Assembly (NCBI GenBank): GCA_028274465.1
Contig: CM051455.1
Location: 73,394,489 to 73,458,488, forward strand
Source of the DNA: Plantago ovata
Taxonomy: Eukaryota > Streptophyta > Magnoliopsida > Lamiales > Plantaginaceae
Reading direction: 5' to 3'
Length of the DNA stretch: 64,000 nt
In this document: in pieces, positions 33,556 through 46,104 of the stretch
Layout of the letters: the number at the start of each line of letters is the position of its first letter
How positions within the stretch are numbered: position 1 is the stretch's first letter
Notes under the pieces: generated by a model
What the model was told of the DNA's origin: nothing
The model's input: only the letters and a program-made list of their open reading frames with translations
The model's database searches: none
Program-made: the position numbers and the translations under genes

Positions 33556-35087
33556 CAGCGTACTCAGCCGACCGAGGCCAAACCACGCGGTAACATCTAG
33601 TATCACATCTTATTTCCTCATTTTCTTATTGCTAGGGACTAGCTTTAAATTCATGAGGGGGGATGGGATTTAAGTGAACTAGTGTTGTTAGTTTGGAGCT
33701 TGGCATTGATAGGATGAGTACAATACCTTGCATGATTATCCGTTGCATTTGCATTTGCACGTTTACCGCTTTCTTAGTATTTAGTTGCATACACTACATT
33801 CATCCTAGGATAGTCTTGCATGTTTTATGTGGAGTTTATATTGCCAAATTTTTTGAAATTTTTTATTGGGTAGATTAACTAATTATGACATTAATCATAT
33901 GCTTCATCTCTATGAATTTGTTTGAGGTTTTTCTCGCTTGGCTTGTCACATTTATGTATTGCACTTAGTTAAGCTTGGTAGTCTCGACATCACTTAGTGG
34001 TGTTTTCTCTACTGCGGTTCACGAAGGCCTTTATAATAGGATGATGCATGTTAGGGTCTTATGGTTGTTTTCCCGAGTAATTATGTACCTAAGAGGCAAC
34101 AAGTCTTCACCTTGCTTTGAGATTGCTAAATGCCTAGAAAGGAGGTAGTGTGAGATTGTGTGATCCTTTGTTTGCAACCAATTCTTTCGAATAGGTTTGG
34201 GGAGGGGGTTACAGTATCATTAGACTTGTTTTTCAATTTTTAGTGTGTGTTGTGAGTTTATTTTCCTTTTTCGTAAATTTTGTACTCCAACTTATTCTTT
34301 CGAATAGGTTTGGGGAGGTCGTTTGTGTGTCATTGTTTCTTTTTCGTTGTGCTACTGCTGGCTAGAAAAAAAAAGAAAAAGAAGAATTCCAGAAAAACAA
34401 AAGAGGAAAAAAATCTGGAAAATAAAAGAAAAAAAAAGAAAAAAAAGGAAAAGACCCCAAAAAAGCAAAGAAGGGTCCAAAAAAAAAAAAGAGCCAAAAA
34501 GCAGTTTAGCAAAGTGTTGTCTCATTTTTCAATTTTTGTAATGTTCGTGGTCATGTTGTAATTTTTTGTCTTTTGTTTGTTTGAGTGTCATCTGTTCTAG
34601 ACCACCATCGTCCTGCCATTCACGAAGTGGTGAATAGCTTAAGGCTTTGTTTAAGAGATGGGTAGAATAGGGGAGTGTTATCTTTTTTTAGGGAACCCTC
34701 CTTTGTTTGATGAGAGCCAGTATTGGTTCGACCTCTTTGAGGAAAAGTCTTAACTTGGTGAACAATAGTAAGTCCTCAGTTTCATAGGCACGGGACAACC
34801 ATTCGTATTTTAACATGTTTCATTACGTCGGCACTGACTAGGTCCAGGTAGAGAATGTTACGAGAGACTATCTTGTTTGACATAAGTGCTTATGTGAATG
34901 TGTATGAGTCAATCGAGGCATTCTTCAACCAATATCCATGTTATGATTTGTATGGTTTTTGTTCATATGTTTTTTGATAGATTCAATAGATTAATTAGTT
35001 CATTTCATTTGGCATGAGACTCCATTTTTTGTGTTGCATTGTTTTTTGCATTAGAGTCTAGCTTAGTTGCTTGAGGACAAGCAAAGG
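33556..35087 (+). other. 3' non-coding region of element E
   Basis: Holds a direct repeat TTCTTTCGAATAGGTTTGGGGAGG at 34183 and 34297, and a long A-rich, G-spiked tract at 34367-34500 (AAAAAAAGAAAAAG-like). No protein domain is seen; the lysine-rich ORF over the tract is a composition artefact. Confidence 0.55.
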
Positions 35088-35103
35088 TTCGGTTTGGGGA
35101 GTT
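35088..35103 (+). other. Polypurine tract of element E
   Basis: GGTTTGGGGAGTT lies immediately before the 3' LTR, preceded at about 35072 by CTTGAGGACAAGCAAAGG, a conserved block of Athila/Tat elements. Confidence 0.82.
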
Positions 35104-36301
35104 TGATGAACGTGTATTTTACACTTTCATTCGAGTCTTTTTTTCGCCAATTTAGCTATCCTCTATGTTAATTTAGCTATATTATAGTGCATTTTATTAG
35201 AATATTATCACGTTTCCCTTTAGTTTGTATTTTATAGGTTTTGGGTGAAAAACGTGGTTTTCCGGGCAATTATATTGAAGAGAACGAAGAATTGGTGTTT
35301 CGGGGACATTTTTGGAGTATCTAGAAGATTCCGGATAGGATTTGAAGTCTAGGGGTCGAGTCTGAAGGCTAAACGGTCACTAGAAGGCAAAAACCGAGTT
35401 CGAAAAGGAAAAGAAATCCAAAAACTCGTCGAAAACGCGTAAATGGCCGGCTGGAGCTCCCGGGTGATTCGTCCGGGACGTGGGGCGGTTCGCCCCACAC
35501 CAGGCGATTCGCCCGGTGTGTGGGGCGACTCGCCCCACACCTTCCGAACCCTATATATAGTTGCTCAGTTTTCTCCGTTTTTCATACTTTCTCAGACCTT
35601 TTTTCACACCTTTCTCATTAGTTTTAGGGAAGAATTCTCCAGAGCCTGTTCTGGGAATTCTTGGCATAGGAGATACTTTTTCTTATCGTTTTGGAGCTTG
35701 AGAGATCGGGATTCTTCGGAGATTGACAACCTTCGTTAACATTGTATCTCAGATGTTTTCTATTTATATTTATTTATCTTTCAACATGTTTTCATTCAAT
35801 CTTGCTATGATTTCTGTTGATTGCATGACCTCTATGAGTAGCTAAATCTATCGTTGGTGATAGTATGTGATTTCTTAGCGAAGGGTTAATAATTATGCTG
35901 ATGGCGGTAAAGCGAATCAGACTTTGAGTTATTTTTTTATTTCTTTGATCTATCTAAGCCCTCTATCTTTGTAGTGTTGAATAATAACGGAACACATTGG
36001 ACAATTCATCATCAAAGATCTATATGCAAAACGATCGGGTACTTCATGCATGATTATTAACCTGCTATGCTTTGAATGATCATACTATCACTAACTTCCA
36101 TTATCTGATAAGAAAAACCTGTGCTAAGTCGTCTGTTGATTTTATAGTTTAAGTTAGATTAGATAAAGCTAGTTATAGTCCTTAGAGATCGACACTCGAG
36201 GTTATTTTAATGCTACACTACGGTTTTCGTTGTAGTTGTGAATTGCCTTTGGCTAAATACAAATTTATTTGATTAATTAGAATCTGACAAATTCCGGTTC
36301 T
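35104..36301 (+). repeat. 3' LTR of element E
   Basis: Matches 26401-27588 end to end, with the palindrome cluster at 35456-35540 and CCCTATATATAG following. The end reads CCGGTTC then TTCA instead of CCGGTTCA, a small change at the terminus. Confidence 0.92.
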
Positions 36302-37787
36302 TCAGGGGCCCTTGGCAGGGACTGTTGGTTCCTGGAAATCGAACTGAGCCGCTTGGGAGGCCAAAAGCGGATTGCTTGATAGCTGTTTGCTGATTCTCTT
36401 TTTCCTGTTTCACGAAAGACACTTGCATGAAGGTTGAATTCGAGGCCTGAACGGACGCAGTATCCTTAAAGTAAAATGCGCCCTCTCACTACGGTGCTTG
36501 AGACATTGAGTGTCTGCTTCCCAAGATACAACGAATTCCGAGATTACTTAGCCGCACAAGCTAGCAATCCCCAACAAACGAGAACTAATGCCTGATTATG
36601 CACAAGGGGAGAAGAAGAGAATAGAATAGGGAGGGTTTTTCTCTTCTTCTTTTTCTTTGAATATCTTTATTACATGTCTTACATCTCATATATCTTGTAC
36701 TATATATTCTATATTCTTACATGTAAGTGAGACCTCTTTATATATGTGAGCATGGAGTATGTAACTCCTAAGTCCATAAGTGCATTTCATGTCATATCAT
36801 AAGTGTCCATCAATACAAAATATTTGGCACTTATGTATGACAACAAATTCCATGTTAAATGACAACAAATGTCATGTTAAATATTTGTAACTCCCATGAG
36901 TTACAAAAGCTAACATGGTCCAACATCCTTCTAGAAGGTCTTGAGAGGTTGAACCAGCAAAAAACTCGGTTCGGTTCACATTCCATGTTCGAGGGTCGCG
37001 ATCCACTTGTACAAAAGTCCTCTAGTTCCGTGTACCAATCTGATCATGATTGTACTCAACTTATCTAGCTACACAACTTGAACACCAAGTAGTAACTAGT
37101 AAGTTATAAACTAAATACTTCAATTTATCTCAAGCAATGTGGGAAAACACCCACACAACCTTCTAACTTTAAGCACTTATTTCTCACTAACCCAAAGTCC
37201 ATTATGGGTAATATATCCATTCGAAACTCGTACGGGGTAGCTTTCGGATATATATTACTTTATCTTAATTAATCAATAATTAAGAAATGGTCTCCAAATA
37301 AATAAGCCACAAAAGATATTATTTATTTATCATTTTTCTTCATAATTTCCAACACCTTTCTCTATCTAACAGCCAAAACATGGACTTATTTAAAATTATT
37401 TGTCTTTTTTCTTTTCTTTATCATTATAATTTCCTTTTATATTTTTTACATTTCTTTTAAATTTTTTTTCGTTTTATTGTTTCTCTTGTTCTTCAAAAGC
37501 TCTGGTACCGTGTGAGACAAAAGATTGCCAAACATGGAAACACAAACAAATAAAAAAACAGACGAAAGAGATAAACTGTCCAAAAAAACAGATGAGTATA
37601 AGCCAAAACTTAATTCGCTATGTAATATAGGAATCCTGTTTATACATAAAAAATATCGGCTCGGGGTTAGAAACTCTGCAAACCGACAAGCACCGATTGT
37701 CGCTACTTAGCATTGTATGCGTTTATATCACGACAATTCTATATTTTTGATGTTTTAAAAAAAAAAAAATCACGTCAATTCCATATT
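36302..37787. other. Unclassified repeat-like spacer
   Basis: No coding region recognised. 36640-37080 has LTR-like character: a pyrimidine tract at 36634-36660, TATATATGTGAG, then TGTCATGTTAAATATTTGTAAC. No partner copy lies in the window. 37370-37500 is T-rich. Confidence 0.4.
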
Positions 37788-38115
37788 GTTGGTCCCATAG
37801 ACAACAATGTTAAAAGACTAGATGGGGTGAATAGTCTTTTAAAACTTTTCGAAGTCTAACAATTTTCTTATATATTTTTAATATCTAATACTTATAATCA
37901 ATGTTTTAAAACAAATCAAAATAATTTAACTACTCATAACTTATTTGTCGCTAAATTAGCAACCCAAAAGCCTTATAAGGGACCACTAAGAGGGTGATTC
38001 TAAAAAGCAACCCTCATAGTTTTAGAATTAATTTTTAGGCCAAAATCAGAGTTTTTTGAGTTGACCAACACTTATTTACAACTTTGTCATCGCCTAAAAC
38101 ACTCTCAACCAAACT
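37788..38115 (-). repeat. Decayed SIRE-type LTR end
   Basis: TTGGTCCCATAGACAACAA, then AAAAGACTAGATGGGGTGAATAGTC, aligns with the minus-strand LTR end of element A at 6115-6190. It is the 3' portion of an old related LTR, much diverged. Confidence 0.65.
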
Positions 38116-38213
38116 AAAAAGTAAAATAAAAAATATGTAAATTAAAAAAAAAAAAACATAAACAGTAAAAAACTAAAATAAATTTCTTTTTTAAACCTTT
38201 TGCCTTCTTCCCA

Positions 38214-38510
38214 ATGCTCCGGTACCGAAAAATAATTCCGCTAAGCTCCGACGGAGCTTGCCGAGGAGCTAACAGCTCCGATGTGGAGCTGTTGTACCTC
38301 CAATCTGGAGATCCACAAGCTCCATGTCGGAGCTGGCAGATCTCCGATTTGGAGCTTTGCCGGAGCTCCGTTACCGAAAAAAATTCGGTACCGGTACCGG
38401 ATATTTTAGTGAAGAATTTTTTTTTTTTGAAAAAAATATTTTATTATTTTTATTTTTTTATTTTATATAAAAAAATTTGAAATTCGGTACCGGTACCGGT
38501 ACGTACGTAT
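38214..38510. repeat. GGAGCT- and GGTACC-rich block
   Basis: GGAGCT or AGCTCC recurs many times in about 150 bp on both strands, between two GGTACCGG-rich runs (38390-38400 and 38487-38500). Simple palindromic composition rather than a gene; the family is unknown. Confidence 0.55.
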
Positions 38511-38529
38511 GTATGTTTATTCATGTTTA

Positions 38530-41256
38530 TGTTTACTTACGTATGTATCTTAAATCGGGTACTAGCATGTCATATCTTTATCTTGTTGTCAGTATCGATA
38601 TTAAACATGTCCCCAGTGGATATACGGATTATCACATTGTAAGTGGGATCTATGTGAATAATCATCATATATCCCAAACTCTCCCTAGTCTAGTCTAACG
38701 TCATCTCGGATAGGGGTCTGAATAACACGATCGAGACTAGCATAAGTTAGGTGTTATAGTCATTGGAGTGAGTGTGTTCGATCCCACTACCACGGAACGG
38801 ACTAGGTCCTTAATGTTCCCATAACGGTGCATGGTTGTTCGTGGAGGAAATCCGAACAATGGAAGAACCGATCGGAGCTCCCATTGATGTATGATCTACA
38901 CCTAAGTGTCTATGGAAACCAGAGTTGTTGAAGTGATGCCATACGTCCTTAGACTCTCGGGCCTTGCCATCACCTATACTGAGTCCTGTACTTTGGCGAA
39001 GACCATTGCTTACACCCGAATGCGTGGTAGATGCGGTCCATCTGGGTACTTGTACAATATGTATAGCGTTAATGGTAGTGGGACCCTGGAGAGAATTCGC
39101 CTCTCGTGTGTAGAATATGAGAGCACTACTCAAGTCGCTCATAGTTGTGTTGGTAAAGTCATCCACCAACGCACAGATATGTTCATGATGGTCCTAAGTA
39201 TATCTCGGTAACAAAACAACACACTGAAGACGCCATGAGTATATTATTGGGATAGACACATCATCGCGTCCCAGATATATTCGAGTATGTCATATGAAAG
39301 GACAATACCATCGTCGCAGGAGTGCAAAATGCTTCATAACGAAAGGGTAGATTTGAGTCTCCTCTCAAAAGTCCTCATGTAACGACCCGACCCACTAATG
39401 GGCCGAGACCCAGCCCAACGGGCCGGCAAGGTTACTCCTGGACGCTCTCCGGGGTGATATGCTGGCCCCACAGACCAACACGAGTTCTAATCCACGCACT
39501 TTTTCCTCACTCGTGCGCGCACTGGGAACTTCCCAGTGGGTCACCCATCCTAGAACTGCTCTAGAGCAAGCACGCTTAACTCTGAAGTTTTTCTAGGTGA
39601 ATTCCCAAAAAGAAAGGTGCACCTTGTTGGTATGAGTAGCGTTCTCAACCCTTTTAAGCCTCTAAAATCTGGGGCGTTACAATCACCCCCTCTTAAATTG
39701 CGCAACGTCCTCGTTGCGCGCTGTCCCGAGACCAACCATCCGTGCAGGATTCTAGAGGTGGCCCCTCCAGGCTCAAAGGTGGCTCCCACCGTCGATACGG
39801 TGTAGCACTTTGACCCGGATGACACTTAGTTCCTGCAGTTCCAGATAGTCCCGCTCTGATACTACTTGTAACGACCCGACCCACTAATGGGCCGAGACCT
39901 AGCCCAACGGGGCGGCAAGGTTACTCCTGGACGCTCTCCGGGGTGATATGCTGGCCCCACAGACCAACACGAGTTCTAATCCACGCACTTTTTCCTCACT
40001 CGTGCGCGCACTGGGAACTTTCCAGTGCGTCACCCATCCTAGAATTGCTCCAGAGCAAGCACGCTTAACTCTGAAGTTTTTCTAGGTGAATTCCCGAAAA
40101 GAAAGGTGCACCTTGTTGGTATGAGTAGCGTTTCTCAACCCTTTTAAGCCTCTGAAATCAGGGGCGTTACACCTCATGTATTAATAATGCAAATGAGATC
40201 GTCTGAGAGTTCTATGATGCCTAATCGTCTTGTCTAGCCTAATACATTGAGGCCCTATGGGTCACACTTTGTGGTGGACCGGATTGTCGAAAGTACTATA
40301 GATAGGAAGAATTATAATTGATTTGGCAAAATTTATATTTTGGAAATATTAATTATATTAATTGTATTTTAGAATTACAATTATATGTTGATTGTATTTT
40401 AGAAATACAATTATGGTTTCTTTGAAAAGGATATATTAATTGGATTAATATATGTACTTGGGCAAGATTTAAATCGGAATTAAATGTCTATGGACTTGCA
40501 TGTGGGCCCAAACGAATTGCCCACCTCCCCTATATGTGTCGCGGCCGCGTGGGTCAAATGGGAGAAGTAGTTTGACTCCTTTTCCTAATTAAACTTGAGG
40601 GGCAAGTTTTTTCCGAAAGTAAGTGTGAACATTCGGTGTGAACACTCAGTGTGAACAGGAAATAATTTAGAAGCTTGATTTACTTGTACAAAAAGAATTG
40701 GAGTTCTTATTCCTTTCGGGATTTTATTGGCTTCTATAGGTTTCCAATAGAAACTATAAATTAAGAGCATTAGAGAGCTAGAGCCTACATTCTAATTCAC
40801 TTTCTCATTCTATTTTCTAAGAAAATAGAAAAGCTCTCCCTCTCCTCCCATACCGCCGCCGCGCGCCACACCCTAGTACTCGGAGAAATTCAATTTCGAG
40901 AATATCGAAGCATTCTCATAAGAGTCACCAGTCCATCCGTGGATACCAAGGTTGCGGAAGATCAAAGTTGGAATCTAACCTTTGTTTTGTAGAATTATAG
41001 AAGATCAATTAGACATCTTCAATTTCATCGAAGGAGAAGATTTTTCTGATTACTATGAAGATCTTATTGATCAATATCCTCCAGAGAAATCTATCGTTGT
41101 TCTAGCTTTCGAACAACTGTAAGTATTCTAACTCTGATGTGTTTCAATAAACGTAGCATAGATAATCAATTGGCATGCTTGTTAAGAAAGTTTTTAAATT
41201 TCGCTACATTACCCTAGGGGTAAACCTAACCATATTTACTTACAAATTTCTTAACT
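38530..41256 (+). repeat. Family F LTR-like repeat, interrupted by a TRIM
   Basis: From 40764 to 41250 it matches 8041-8608. The part before, including 38700-39377 and 40177-40763, is continuous once the TRIM at 39378-40171 is taken out, and includes a possible TATA (AACTATAAATTAAGAGC at 40752). I infer an LTR or long untranslated region of a retroelement; its left limit is uncertain. There is no protein domain. Confidence 0.5.
39378..40171 (-). mobile_element. TRIM (miniature LTR retrotransposon) 1
   Basis: A complete 794-bp element. LTRs at 39378-39681 (304 bp) and 39867-40171 (305 bp) begin TGTAACGACCCGACCC and end GGGGCGTTACA. CCTCA at 39373-39377 and 40172-40176 is a perfect 5-bp target duplication. 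The 185-bp interior has, in minus sense, AGTATCAGAGCGGGAC next to the right LTR (Met-tRNA-type primer site) and AAGAGGGGGTGATT next to the left LTR (polypurine tract). It is non-coding and depends on other elements for reverse transcription. Confidence 0.95.
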
Positions 41257-41964
41257 TGTAACGACCCGACCCACTAATGGTCCGAGACCCGGCCCAACGG
41301 GCCAACGATGTTACTCATGGACGCTCTCCGGTCTGCGCACGAGTGAGGATAAAGTGCGCGGATTATAACACTTGTTAGTCTGTGGGGCCAGCATATCACT
41401 CCGGAGAGCGCCCATGAGTAACCTTGCTGGCCCGTTGGGCCGGGTCTCGACCCATTAGTTGGTCGAGTCGTTACAAGTGGTATCAGAGCGGGACTATCCG
41501 GAACTGCGGGAACTAAGTGTCGTCCGGGGCAAAGTTCTACACCATATCGACGGTGCGAGCCACCTTGAGCCTGGAGGGACCACCTCTAGAATCCTGCACG
41601 AATGGTTGGTCTCAGGAGAGCGTGCAACGAGGACGTTGTGCAATTTAAGAGGGGGTGATTGTGACGCTATAGATTTCAGAGGCTTAAAAGGGCTAAGAAC
41701 GATACTCATACCAACAAGGTGCACCATTCTTTTCGGGAATCCACCTAGAAGAACTTCAGAGTTAAGCGTGCTTTCTGTGGAGAAATTCTAGGATGGGTGA
41801 TGCATTGGAAAGTTCTCGGTGTGCGCATGAGTGAGGACAAAGCGCGCGGATTAGACCCGTGTTGGTCTGTGGCGCGCCAACATATCACCCCGGAGAGTAG
41901 CCAGGAGTAACCTCGCTGGCCCGTTGGGCCAGATCTCGATCCATCAGTGGGTCGGGTCGTTACA
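41257..41964 (+). mobile_element. TRIM 2, with a foldback 5' LTR
   Basis: Same family as TRIM 1 in the opposite orientation. The 3' LTR is 41660-41964 and looks normal. The interior has TGGTATCAGAGCGGG at 41478 and AAGAGGGGGTGA before the 3' LTR. The 5' LTR (41257-41475) is abnormal: 75 bp at its start are an inverted copy of its last 75 bp (41401-41475), separated by 69 bp. The flanking 5-mers (TAACT and GATTT) do not match, as expected after rearrangement. Confidence 0.9.
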
Positions 41965-42559
41965 GATTTCAGTGACTGAATTGTACACTTAACCAAAATC
42001 TCACCACGTCCCTGGAAACGAACAAGAAATTGAGCTATATTACATCATCTTACAAGAGCAAGAAATCAGGCCAACTCAAACGCTTGATTCAATCAAACAT
42101 TCCGATCTCAAATGTCCATGTGTAAAACGTCGATATTACATTTAAGGTCTTATATTAGGATTTTGAGATTAAATCAAGATCGAAAATTATGATAATTCGT
42201 ATTAGTACACACGTATCAGAGGTCCTCCAGACATCTGTGGCACTTAAAGGAGAGAACGGTCGTATTCTAGAAATAAAAGAATATAGGCTGAAGAATGAAG
42301 AATATGTCAGGGACAAAGATCAATGTCATCAGAGAAAAAAAGGACAAACGGAAAGTTTTGGGAAAGTCATCATCTTATTACATCAAATCGTAAATATTGA
42401 GCAATATTATGCGTCATATATATAGTAGTTATTGGTTAACAAATTTTGTTAACTATAAATGTAAATAGAAAAGAAATCTGAAAGATCTATATGTGCCTTA
42501 ATCTCTAAGAAATCATCCATAAATATTAGTTACCGGCATATTCTAGATGCTTCCCACTG
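41965..42559. other. AT-rich spacer
   Basis: No element or coding signal recognised between the TRIM and the decayed reading region. Confidence 0.55.
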
Positions 42560-45394
42560 TTGGACGTGTCGGTCCACGAACTAACCATGACTTGGGCAGC
42601 CCGTGCGGATAAAAATCTCAACAATACCGCCCCTTTAGACCAAACTTGTCCCCGAATTTCTTCTACTTTCTCTGCAGCTTCATCAACCAACCACCACTCC
42701 CCTGTTGCCTCCTGGATCGAACATGAGGATTACCCTAGCGATCAATATCACCTAGGTCACATGCCCATCCTCCAGCCTTCTTGTGTAAGTTTTGAACCTC
42801 GCACCTCTCCATAGCATAAAACTCCCTTTATAGCTCGCCCCATGTATTTCATCTCGATGGTTCATGTCAGCGTCCCTACTGCTTCTGGTCGTACCTGTCA
42901 CGCGCAAATCTAATGCTTCAAGAACCATTCTACATTTTTTAACTTGAATCCAGCCGACCTCCAAAAATAGCGGTCCTGGTTGAGCACGTTTGTGTAACAA
43001 CATATGTCCCATGCGAAACTTCCTACTTCGTATCTTCGTGTCAACTTACCAGAAGAGTAAGGCTTCCTAACACGCGACAAAGCCTGCAACCCAGATAAAC
43101 CGTATTTTTTCTCCATAAGTCATTGATGCATCTTCAAATTTGTGAATATCAATCTTTATCTTAACAGATTCATATTTAAATAACTTGGCTTCCTATAATG
43201 CACCTAGATTTCCACTGATGCTTGCTACGACATTCACGTTCACCAGCTCACATCCCCATGCAATAGATTCTTCGACAGTAAGATCCATCCCCTCACCTCA
43301 ATCGTGGTGAATATGTGTAATATGACCACACCTTGCTAAAGCTACCCGAAGTTGTTCATGCATCGCCTTCTACAATGTTTCCGCACATGCAAATTCAAAC
43401 AAAGTAAAATTTTGACTTATACCTTGAAAATCGTTCTCCATGTACTGATGCACAATCCAGACTTCCACATGCAACAACTGCATCTAGCTGCCATTGTGAT
43501 TCAGATCTCCGAAATTAACATTGTTCAACATCCTCGGGCTCACTGATGTGACTTAGAACTTCTGAGCGTGTCTCACTATTGTCAAGTGTTCTTCATGAAG
43601 ACAATGGGATCTCAATTATTCTTGCATCGTGCACCGTCTACAACATCCCTTCATGTTTAGTTCCTTACATACAACTTCCATCACCAATACCTTCGTCTAG
43701 GAACACTTCGACAATCTTGATTGTCACGTTTATCGTAACCTTCTCCACAAGCGTGTCCTTGCAAATTTCTGGAACTTCATGAATTCAATGACCCTGTTTG
43801 CATTATATTATATTTTGGATTTACCTGGATCTAATATATCAGTAACTCTGCATCAGTTATGCGCATGCACCTTCTCACCGGATACTTTGATATCGTTATT
43901 AAGAGCTTCAAGACTACCAACTATCTTTCTCAAAGTAACATGACTGCAATCCTGCAACTATTCATCCTAATATCATCAGAACAGTAACTAAATGTATCCT
44001 GAGGTACAATCGTTGATTCATCGGTCTTTGTGCCATCTTCTTCCTTGTTTGGGTCACTGAATATGTCTGTAACCCAAGTTTCACGGTCCAAAAACGTTCT
44101 AGAAACTTCAAATCCCCCCATACACTTGCCATGTGTGATATATCATCCTCAGAATTAGGGGTGTACGTTGGCGGGTGGGGTGAATTTTAAGTTTTACAGA
44201 AATTCAAGCGGACCAACTTATGACGGGTAGGCTAAATTTTTAACCTCGGCGGGTGAACATTTTGTCTAACCACTGCGGATGGTTGACTATTGTAGGCGGG
44301 TGGATGCGGGCGGGTTGGCGGTTTTATACGTAAAAATAAGAAGCACGTAAACATAAGACTAAACTGCTCACAAAATGTCGAACATTCAGAAGAACACGTC
44401 AAAAAATAATAAACACAACACAAGTTCACAATTCAAATATCATAGACTGACAAATCTGATAGCAAAAGGACATAAGATCAACAAATCTGATAGCATTAGT
44501 ACAGGAGGCATAACCGCTAGGTAAGAAATTGAATTCGATCTGAGTGTAGTTTTCAAATCTCAAAATTAAGATTAATGGGGCTACATTGTGTGTGTGAAAT
44601 GTGAATATATAAGAATGGAAGTGGAAAGTAATTGATATAGTCTAGGGGGTTAGATAGAATTACATTTTATTAAAAGAAACGGTAAACAATATACTATTAA
44701 ATATATAATTCTAAAAAGAAAAATGATTCATAACTAGGCGGGCAGGTTGCCAAATTTCAAACCACAACGGTTTTGGACTAAATTGTAAACAGTCGCGGGC
44801 GGGTGAATGGTGGGTAAAATGGCGGGCGAAACCGTCGATTTTTTTTGTTATGTACACCCCTACTTAGAAGTCCACACAAAAACGGTCCCAAAGGTAGCCT
44901 TATTTTCTCCCATGCCCTTTTTCGACTTCATACGCCATTTAACGCGCTATGACTTCAATTTGCCTGTCTGATTTCCTTGTTTGTCCACCCCGATTCGGTC
45001 TCTAGTTCGCTAGGTTTGGTTTCGGTTCATGACTCAATCGGTTCGATTTTTTCCTAGTTTGACCATCACATGAAGTACTCCTTTATCTCCAGGGCTCTAC
45101 TATCACGTTCACCACGACCAATATTCAAAAGCGCACCGCAGCTTCGTTTCTTGACAAAATCACGTGATTCCAATGCCAATAGATTCGAATGCCTATAACA
45201 CGTTCTAACCTTCCATTCCAAGTTTTACCGCTGTATTGGAAATCCTCCATTGATGATTTGAAGCTTTTTGAAAGCTCCGTACGACTTCGTACCTCAACCA
45301 AAGTCAACGATTCTTTCGCCACTTGGTCCGTGTTGAGCTTTCCGATCATACTAAACAACCAATCAACCATTAAGAGTGAAAATTCAAATACACT
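42560..45394 (-). pseudogene. Decayed minus-strand reading region of unknown family
   Basis: Several minus-strand open fragments in loosely consistent order have protein-like composition: 45424-45125 (DWLFSMIGKLNTDQVAKESL, SFKSSMEDFQYSGKTWNG), 44121-43930 (RETWVTDIFSDPNKEEDGTK), 43116-42910 (SRVRKPYSSGKLTRRYEVGS) and the stretch to about 42560 (GEWWLVDEA, EIRGQVWSKG). The hAT-like element 44156-44862 interrupts it and the SIRE-type LTR at 45395 cuts its 5' end. I do not recognise the family. It may be an old retroelement ORF or a dead host gene. Confidence 0.35.
44156..44862. mobile_element. Non-autonomous hAT-like transposon
   Basis: Inverted ends TAGGGGTGTAC and GTACACCCCTA, a common plant hAT terminus, bound 707 bp without a transposase. 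The 8-bp flanks CTCAGAAT (44148-44155) and CTTAGAAG (44863-44870) agree at six of eight positions, as expected for an old 8-bp target duplication. GGCGGG-type words cluster near both ends. Confidence 0.85.
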
Positions 45395-46104
45395 TTTAGG
45401 AAACTTGTAAATTTTGATGAGCAATTAACCATGCTAAATTAAGTAAAGTCCAGTAACTAGTACTCTTAAGGTCCATAGGAATTTAGAATTTAAATGACAT
45501 TGTAAAAGAGGAACGTTTGATGAAAGACATAGTGTAGGTACTAGTTAGGTTCTTAAGCTAGTTGATGATGTACTTTGTTTGCAAAAACAAACTATTGAAG
45601 ACCTAGAACCGCTCAGAAAGTTGAAGGCATGAAGACTGAAGACTTAGATGATTTCTGAGAAAGGTATCTACAAAGGTGCATGTTATCTCAAAAAGTGAGA
45701 AACTTAGCAACCAGTCAGTTTAACTGAAAATCTGTATGACAGAGTAGGTTGAGCTTTCTGAACTGAGTATGCTTGCTTACAGATAACACATGTGACCTCC
45801 TTGCTGAATCATACTTGCATTTCGGCTCCAATGCTCACATTTGAAATTCAAAGAGCATTAAATGCTAAAGCACGCGATCTGAAGATCTGAAGACTTGAAG
45901 ACAAAAGTAGACGCTGCTGAAAGTGACCTTACAGCAAGATACTGACATCTCTTGGTTGAAGTCCTAGAATTCAAATTCAAACGGCTCCCTTGAGACACTA
46001 TAAATAGAGGTCCTTAGGATGAGTAGAAGGGTCTGGCAACAACGTGATCAAACTCTCACTTGTGCTTAAACACTCAAACCTTCTCCACTCTTAAATTGCA
46101 TATT
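45395..46104 (+). repeat. Truncated SIRE-type LTR hosting element B
   Basis: Matches the first part of the LTR of element B (TTTTAGGAAACTTG onward) as far as an ACTCTTAAATTGCATATT block that aligns with ACTCTTACTGCC...ATT in the LTR. It includes its own CTATAAATAGAGG at about 45999. It breaks exactly where TGTTAGG of element B begins, so B inserted into an older LTR of the same family. The rest should lie right of the window. Confidence 0.85.

Larger units (their letters stand above)
26401..36301 (+). mobile_element. Athila/Tat-like Gypsy element E carrying only gag and protease
   Basis: Two similar LTRs (26401-27588 and 35104-36301) flank an internal region with an Athila/Tat-type primer site, gag, a CCHC and an aspartic protease. 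Reading all frames from 29890 to 35100 I find no RT, RNase H or integrase. The remaining 5 kb is non-coding: a GGGAGGCAACCCGG box at 29937, palindrome clusters, a nested solo LTR, a tandem duplication, an A-rich tract and finally CTTGAGGACAAGCAAAGG plus the polypurine tract, both hallmarks of this Gypsy group. GGGCC lies before the left LTR and recurs one base off after the right LTR (36306-36310), the likely target duplication. Confidence 0.9.

Noticed and set aside
34280..34561. Lysine-rich protein from the A-rich tract
   Set aside because: The frame exists only because of an A- and G-rich low-complexity tract in the Gypsy 3' region.
38906..39211. 101-codon plus-strand ORF in the family F repeat
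   Set aside because: No domain is seen, an overlapping minus-strand ORF of similar length exists, and the segment belongs to a dispersed repeat.
41459..41791. 110-codon ORF in TRIM 2
   Set aside because: It spans primer site, interior and 3' LTR of a non-coding element; the same frame is not kept in TRIM 1.
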